Part shown: in pieces, positions 60,791 through 64,000 of the stretch | How the letters are laid out: every line of letters begins with the position of its first letter | How positions within the stretch are numbered: position 1 is the stretch's first letter | Assembly (NCBI RefSeq): GCF_913777625.1 | Contig: NZ_CAJYTI010000017.1 | Coordinates: 1 to 64,000 of the forward strand | Origin: an uncultured Sphingomonas sp. | GTDB lineage: Bacteria > Pseudomonadota > Alphaproteobacteria > Sphingomonadales > Sphingomonadaceae | DNA length: 64,000 nt | Reading direction: 5' to 3' | Notes under the pieces: model-generated | The model's database searches: none | Seen by the model: only the letters and a program-made list of their open reading frames with translations | What the model was told of the DNA's origin: nothing | Made by a program: the position numbers and the translations under genes

Positions 60791-61930
60791 TCAGACCCCG
60801 GCCGCCGGGCGGCGTGCCGCGACGGCAGTGGTGACGGTGTCGTCGAGCTTACGGCCAAGGCGAACCATCGGCCGCTCGACCAGCTCGAACATCAGCGTCG
60901 CCGCGCCGAGAACGCCGAGGAAATAGAGCGGGGTGAGGACGGCATAGGCCGCTTCCCAGCCCGAGAACCAGTCCCAGGTCGACATCAGCAGCACCACCGC
61001 GACCGGGTGCAGCAGATATACGGAATAGCTGATCCGCCCGAGGAACACCGTCACCCGCCCGGTAAACAGCTGCAAGTGGATGCACAGCAGGAAGATCGCG
61101 ATCCCGGCGAAATAGCCGGTATTCGATGCCCAATAGCCGAGCTGCTCGTTCTCCGCCTTCCAATAGGCCAGGAAATAGGCGAGCAGCACGCCGCCCACCA
61201 GGCAGCCGATCGCGGCCAGATACTGGTTGCGCGACACCACCGTGCGATCCAGCAGGTGCATGCGCGCCAGCGTGCCGAAATGCATCGCGGCGAGATAGGT
61301 GGGAATGCCGAGCGGCAGGCCGCTGGACGGATGGACCCAGCGCCATGCGCCCGCCGCGAGCGCGATTCCCAGGAACGTCAGCATCGCCGCGAACTGGTAG
61401 CGCGGCCGTCCGAGAATCGCCGCCGCGAACATCAGGTAGCAGACCCCGTAGAACACCCATTCGATCAGCAGCGTCCAATCGACCCCGATGATCGATCCGA
61501 CGCCGACGAGCAGGTGCAGCATCGTCAGATTCACCAGCAATCGGGCGGGTGAAACGATGTCGTCGCCGGTGATGTAGCCGACCGCCGCGCCGGCCAACAC
61601 TGCGAGCCAGAAGGCGGGGTACAGCCGGAACACGCGGCTGATCGGGAAGGACAGCAGCGGATATCGGCCCCGAAAGCTGAACGGGATGACGAAGCCGCTG
61701 ATGCAGAAGAACGCGACCACGGCCATCCGGCCCGGGCTGAAATACTCGACCAGCGTCGCATGCGCGGCATGCTGCAGCGGCGCGGGGACCTGATGCCGAA
61801 CCGAAACTTCGCCCCAATGGGCGATCATCACCAGCGTGGCGGCAATTCCGCGCAGCCCGTCGATTTCCTTGAAACGCGTATCGGTGCGCACGCCCATCCC
61901 CAGATGACTTGTATTGGCCGCCCCTAGCAT
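60791..61930 (-). CDS. Acyltransferase 3 family (OafA/YrhL-like) membrane protein
   Basis: A 379-residue membrane acyltransferase. FKEIDGLRGIAATLVMIAHW has the family's catalytic histidine and RG motif, and VAFFCISGFVIPFSFRGRY the second block. Around ten hydrophobic helices follow, with the ending LVERPMVRLGRKLDDTV. Such enzymes O-acetylate polysaccharides or lipids. The start at 61930 has AGGG at acceptable spacing; an ATG at 61897 is an alternative. It is convergent with mntH and divergent from the GT2 gene. Confidence 0.85.
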   Translation of the reverse strand: MLGAANTSHLGMGVRTDTRFKEIDGLRGIAATLVMIAHWGEVSVRHQVPAPLQHAAHATLVEYFSPGRMAVVAFFCISGFVIPFSFRGRYPLLSFPISRVFRLYPAFWLAVLAGAAVGYITGDDIVSPARLLVNLTMLHLLVGVGSIIGVDWTLLIEWVFYGVCYLMFAAAILGRPRYQFAAMLTFLGIALAAGAWRWVHPSSGLPLGIPTYLAAMHFGTLARMHLLDRTVVSRNQYLAAIGCLVGGVLLAYFLAYWKAENEQLGYWASNTGYFAGIAIFLLCIHLQLFTGRVTVFLGRISYSVYLLHPVAVVLLMSTWDWFSGWEAAYAVLTPLYFLGVLGAATLMFELVERPMVRLGRKLDDTVTTAVAARRPAAGV

Positions 61931-62075
61931 AGCTGCCCTGGGTTGGACATGCCCCGGGAGCGACGGTCCGTGCCCTGCGCGGGACCTTGCACCATCGCGC
62001 CCCGCCGCGAACGGTTCCGGCGTCCGCGAGTTCCCCGGTGACGACGTGCCCGCAGATCGCTACAGACCGGCGATC

Positions 62076-63101
62076 ATGAAACGTCCCCAGCTTTCCGTCG
62101 TCGTCCCCTGCTACAACGAAGAAGCATGCCTAGACATGCTCCACGCCCGCGTCAGCGCTGCCGCGCGCGACGCGGTGGGCGAGGATTACGAGATCGTCTT
62201 CGTCAACGACGGGTCGCGCGACCGCAGCTGGGAGGTGATGCAGCGCCTGTCCGCCGCCGATCCGCACCTCGTCGCGATCAACCTGTCGCGCAACCACGGC
62301 CACCAGCTCGCGCTCACCGCCGGGCTCGACCTGTGCGCCGGCGAGCAGATCCTGATCATCGATGCCGATCTCCAGGATCCACCCGAGCTGCTGACCGAGA
62401 TGCGCGCCACCATGGCCGCGCAGGGCGCCGACGTGGTCTATGCCGTCCGCCGCAAGCGCGAGGGCGAGAGCCTGTTCAAGAAGGCGACCGCGGCGATCTT
62501 CTACCGGATGCTCGATCGCATCACCGACACGCCGATCCCGCTCGACACCGGCGACTTCCGCCTGATGAGCCGGCGCGCGCTCGATGCGCTGCTGTCGCTG
62601 CCCGAGCAGGCGCGCTTCATCCGCGGCATGGTCGCCTGGATCGGCTTCCGCCAGGTGCCCTTCGTCTACGACCGGCACGAGCGCCACGCCGGCGAGACCA
62701 AATATCCGCTCGGCAAGATGATCCGCTTCGCGCTCGACGCGATCACCGGCTTCTCGACGGCGCCCCTGCGCTTCGCCAGCCATGTCGGCCTGCTGCTGAC
62801 CGCCGCCTCGGCGCTGCTGGTGCTCTACATCCTCGTCGCCTGGCTGCTCGGCCGCGCGGTGCAGGGCTGGACCTCGACGATGCTCGTCGTGGTGGTGCTC
62901 GGCGCGGTGCAGATGTTCGTGCTGGGGATGATCGGCGAATATCTCGGGCGGCTCTACGTCGAATCGAAGCGGCGGCCGCTGTATCTGATCGCCGATGTGG
63001 CCGGGCCGGTGCAGGGCCATGCCTCGCTCGGCTATCGCCACCAGGATTCGGGTGCGATCAGCGTATCCCCCCAAGCCCGCCACAACGACGCCGCCGAATA
63101 A
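62076..63101 (+). CDS. Glycosyltransferase family 2, polyprenyl-phosphate sugar synthase type (GtrB/DPM1-like)
   Basis: A 341-residue GT2 enzyme that transfers a sugar to polyprenyl phosphate on the inner membrane. LSVVVPCYNEEACLDML, VFVNDGSRDRSWEVM and ILIIDADLQDPPELL (DxD metal site) are followed by YAVRRKREGESLFKKATAAIFYRML. Two C-terminal hydrophobic helices (LLLTAASALLVLYILVAWLL and MLVVVVLGAVQMFVLGMIGEYLGRLY) are typical of GtrB. A GtrA and an STT3-like protein 7 kb upstream may be partners. A terminator follows. Confidence 0.9.
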   Translation: MKRPQLSVVVPCYNEEACLDMLHARVSAAARDAVGEDYEIVFVNDGSRDRSWEVMQRLSAADPHLVAINLSRNHGHQLALTAGLDLCAGEQILIIDADLQDPPELLTEMRATMAAQGADVVYAVRRKREGESLFKKATAAIFYRMLDRITDTPIPLDTGDFRLMSRRALDALLSLPEQARFIRGMVAWIGFRQVPFVYDRHERHAGETKYPLGKMIRFALDAITGFSTAPLRFASHVGLLLTAASALLVLYILVAWLLGRAVQGWTSTMLVVVVLGAVQMFVLGMIGEYLGRLYVESKRRPLYLIADVAGPVQGHASLGYRHQDSGAISVSPQARHNDAAE

Positions 63102-63243
63102 ATCCTCCCCCGGAGAGGAGGGGGACCGCCGCCGCAGGCGGTGGTGGAGGGATGTGCACGCTGAAGACGCGTGCTATCGCACCAGCGTCGCCCCCCCTCC
63201 GTCACGCTGCGCGCGCCACCTCCCCTTGCAGGGGAGGATTTTT
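63099..63243 (+). repeat. Palindromic intergenic element with terminator after the GT2 gene
   Basis: AATCCTCCCC near 63100 is the inverse of GGGGAGGATT near 63231-63240. Internal hairpins include CCGCC/GGCGG. The distal hairpin CCTCCCC (63219-63225) with GGGGAGG (63231-63237) is followed by ATTTTT, making an intrinsic terminator on the plus strand. The element fills the gap between the GT2 gene and the convergent DUF885 gene. Short relatives occur near 13453. Confidence 0.72.
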
Positions 63244-63248
63244 CGCCG

Positions 63249-64000
63249 TTACGCCATCGCCCTGGCGCGTTCCTCCACCAGCCGTTCGAGCATGGTCAGC
63301 GGCATCGCGCCGAGGCGGATGACTTCGTGGAACTGCTTCAGGTCGAACGTCGGCCCGGCGATCTTCTGCGCGCTCGCCCGCGCCCGGGTCCAGGCGATGT
63401 GGCCCAGCTTGTAGGCGCAGGCCTGGCCTGGCTGGGTGCAATAGCGCTCGATCTCGCGCTGCGAGCGGGCGCGGGGGAAGCCGGTGGTGGCGACGAGATA
63501 GTCGGTCGCCTGGTCGCGGCTCCACTGCTTGGTGTGGATGCCGGTATCGACCACCAGCCGCGCCGCGCGGAACAGGAAGGACTGGAGGTAGCCGGCGCGC
63601 TCCAGGGGCCCATGATAGGCGCCGATCTCGTCCGCCAGCTGCTCGGCATAGAGCGCCCAGCCTTCGGAATAGGCGCTGAAGAAGCCGAACTTGCGGATCA
63701 GCGGGCCTTCCGCCGCCTGGGCGGTGCTGATCTGGAGATGGTGCCCCGGCAGCCCTTCGTGGAAGGTGAGCGAGGGCAGCGAATATTTCGGCCAGTCGCC
63801 CACCGTCTTGAGGTTGATCCAGTAGATCGCCGGGCGCGAGCCATCGAGCGCGGCGCGCGTGTAATAGCCGTTCGAGGCGCCGTCCTGGATCTCCACCGGC
63901 ACCGCGCGGATCTCGAGCGGCGCCTTGGCGGGGTTGAGGAACGCCTTGGGCAGTAGTGCCGAGACCTCCTGCACGCCGGCGTTGAGCCCGGCGATCAGCG
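63249..64000 (-). CDS. DUF885 peptidase-like protein, C-terminal part (continues beyond the window)
   Basis: The last 250 residues of a DUF885 protein. The metal-binding HEGLPGHHLQIS motif, an HExxxHH variant, is followed by YSEGWALYAEQLADEIGAYHG with a further acidic ligand, the family signature. Proteins of this group are predicted zinc metallopeptidases, exported in many proteobacteria. The C-terminus GAMPLTMLERLVEERARAMA is complete; the start and any signal peptide lie outside the window. Confidence 0.88.
   Translation of the reverse strand, partial: LIAGLNAGVQEVSALLPKAFLNPAKAPLEIRAVPVEIQDGASNGYYTRAALDGSRPAIYWINLKTVGDWPKYSLPSLTFHEGLPGHHLQISTAQAAEGPLIRKFGFFSAYSEGWALYAEQLADEIGAYHGPLERAGYLQSFLFRAARLVVDTGIHTKQWSRDQATDYLVATTGFPRARSQREIERYCTQPGQACAYKLGHIAWTRARASAQKIAGPTFDLKQFHEVIRLGAMPLTMLERLVEERARAMA

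Overview
This window reads as chromosome of a GC-rich alphaproteobacterium, most likely a sphingomonad (Sphingomonas or a close relative). The basis is the plant-type GshA, a MucR regulator, a Fur homologue without CxxC zinc sites, a PEP-CTERM protein with the PEPxxWAMMI-type tail, two TonB-dependent receptors, a PhaB reductase and the alphaproteobacterial neighbourhood trmB / metK-lnt / nfu / tsaB-rimI / fur / miaB / phoH-ybeY-corC. Almost every base is coding, and most neighbouring genes are separated by a few bases or overlap by 4 to 8 bases.

Layout. Positions 1-121 hold the 5' end of an IS3-family element. 0.3-11 kb is a polysaccharide utilisation locus for an acetylated, galactosylated mannan: SASA-type esterase, GH26 mannanase, GH27 alpha-galactosidase and a large TonB-dependent receptor on the minus strand, with two flavin-dependent halogenase-like genes diverging from the receptor. 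11-18 kb is housekeeping (gshA, rsmE, ubiA, tldE/pmbA, a CysQ-like phosphatase). 18.2-18.9 kb is a low-GC DUF3800 gene, probably acquired. 19.7-23.7 kb has purE-purK, a DUF2721 protein, a BcsL/CelD-type acetyltransferase and trmB. 23.7-26.3 kb has three consecutive degenerate stand-alone EAL proteins. 26.4-40.7 kb is the conserved block metK-lnt, nfu, rutE-like, tsaB-rimI, mucR, fur, plsC, miaB, phoH, ybeY, corC. This block is interrupted by an alginate-export-type porin with a PEP-CTERM gene, and by a vapBC toxin-antitoxin module placed exactly between phoH and ybeY. 40.8-44.1 kb is the lgt-midA-GNAT-pgeF operon. 44.2-48.2 kb has an orphan Tat-type molybdopterin oxidoreductase subunit, hemH and phaB. 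48.4-52.8 kb carries a phytase-like esterase, rpmB, a Pmp3-like peptide, tadA and a CNNM/CorC-type protein. 52.8-55.8 kb and 62.1-63.1 kb hold envelope glycosylation genes (STT3-like GT-C, GtrA, methyltransferase, GT2). 56.1-60.8 kb is metal and haem uptake (DUF6607 protein, haem-type TonB receptor, mntH). The window ends inside a DUF885 peptidase-like gene.

How the parts fit. The mannan locus is a complete import and degradation set. The receptor is separated from the hydrolases by an intrinsic terminator, so it is probably expressed more strongly than they are. The haem receptor has a recognisable promoter overlapped by an inverted repeat that looks like an iron-responsive operator. The most unusual arrangement is vapBC inside phoH-ybeY-corC: a promoter whose 17-bp spacer lies within an 18-bp perfect palindrome, with a second palindrome exactly 21 bp away, appears to place the rRNA-maturation nuclease YbeY under toxin-antitoxin autoregulation.

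Repeats. At least three families of palindromic intergenic elements are present. Two occur twice each, one of them with compensatory base changes in its stem. A separate tandem CTAAACTTC repeat lies beside purK. No tRNA, rRNA, CRISPR array or prophage was recognised.
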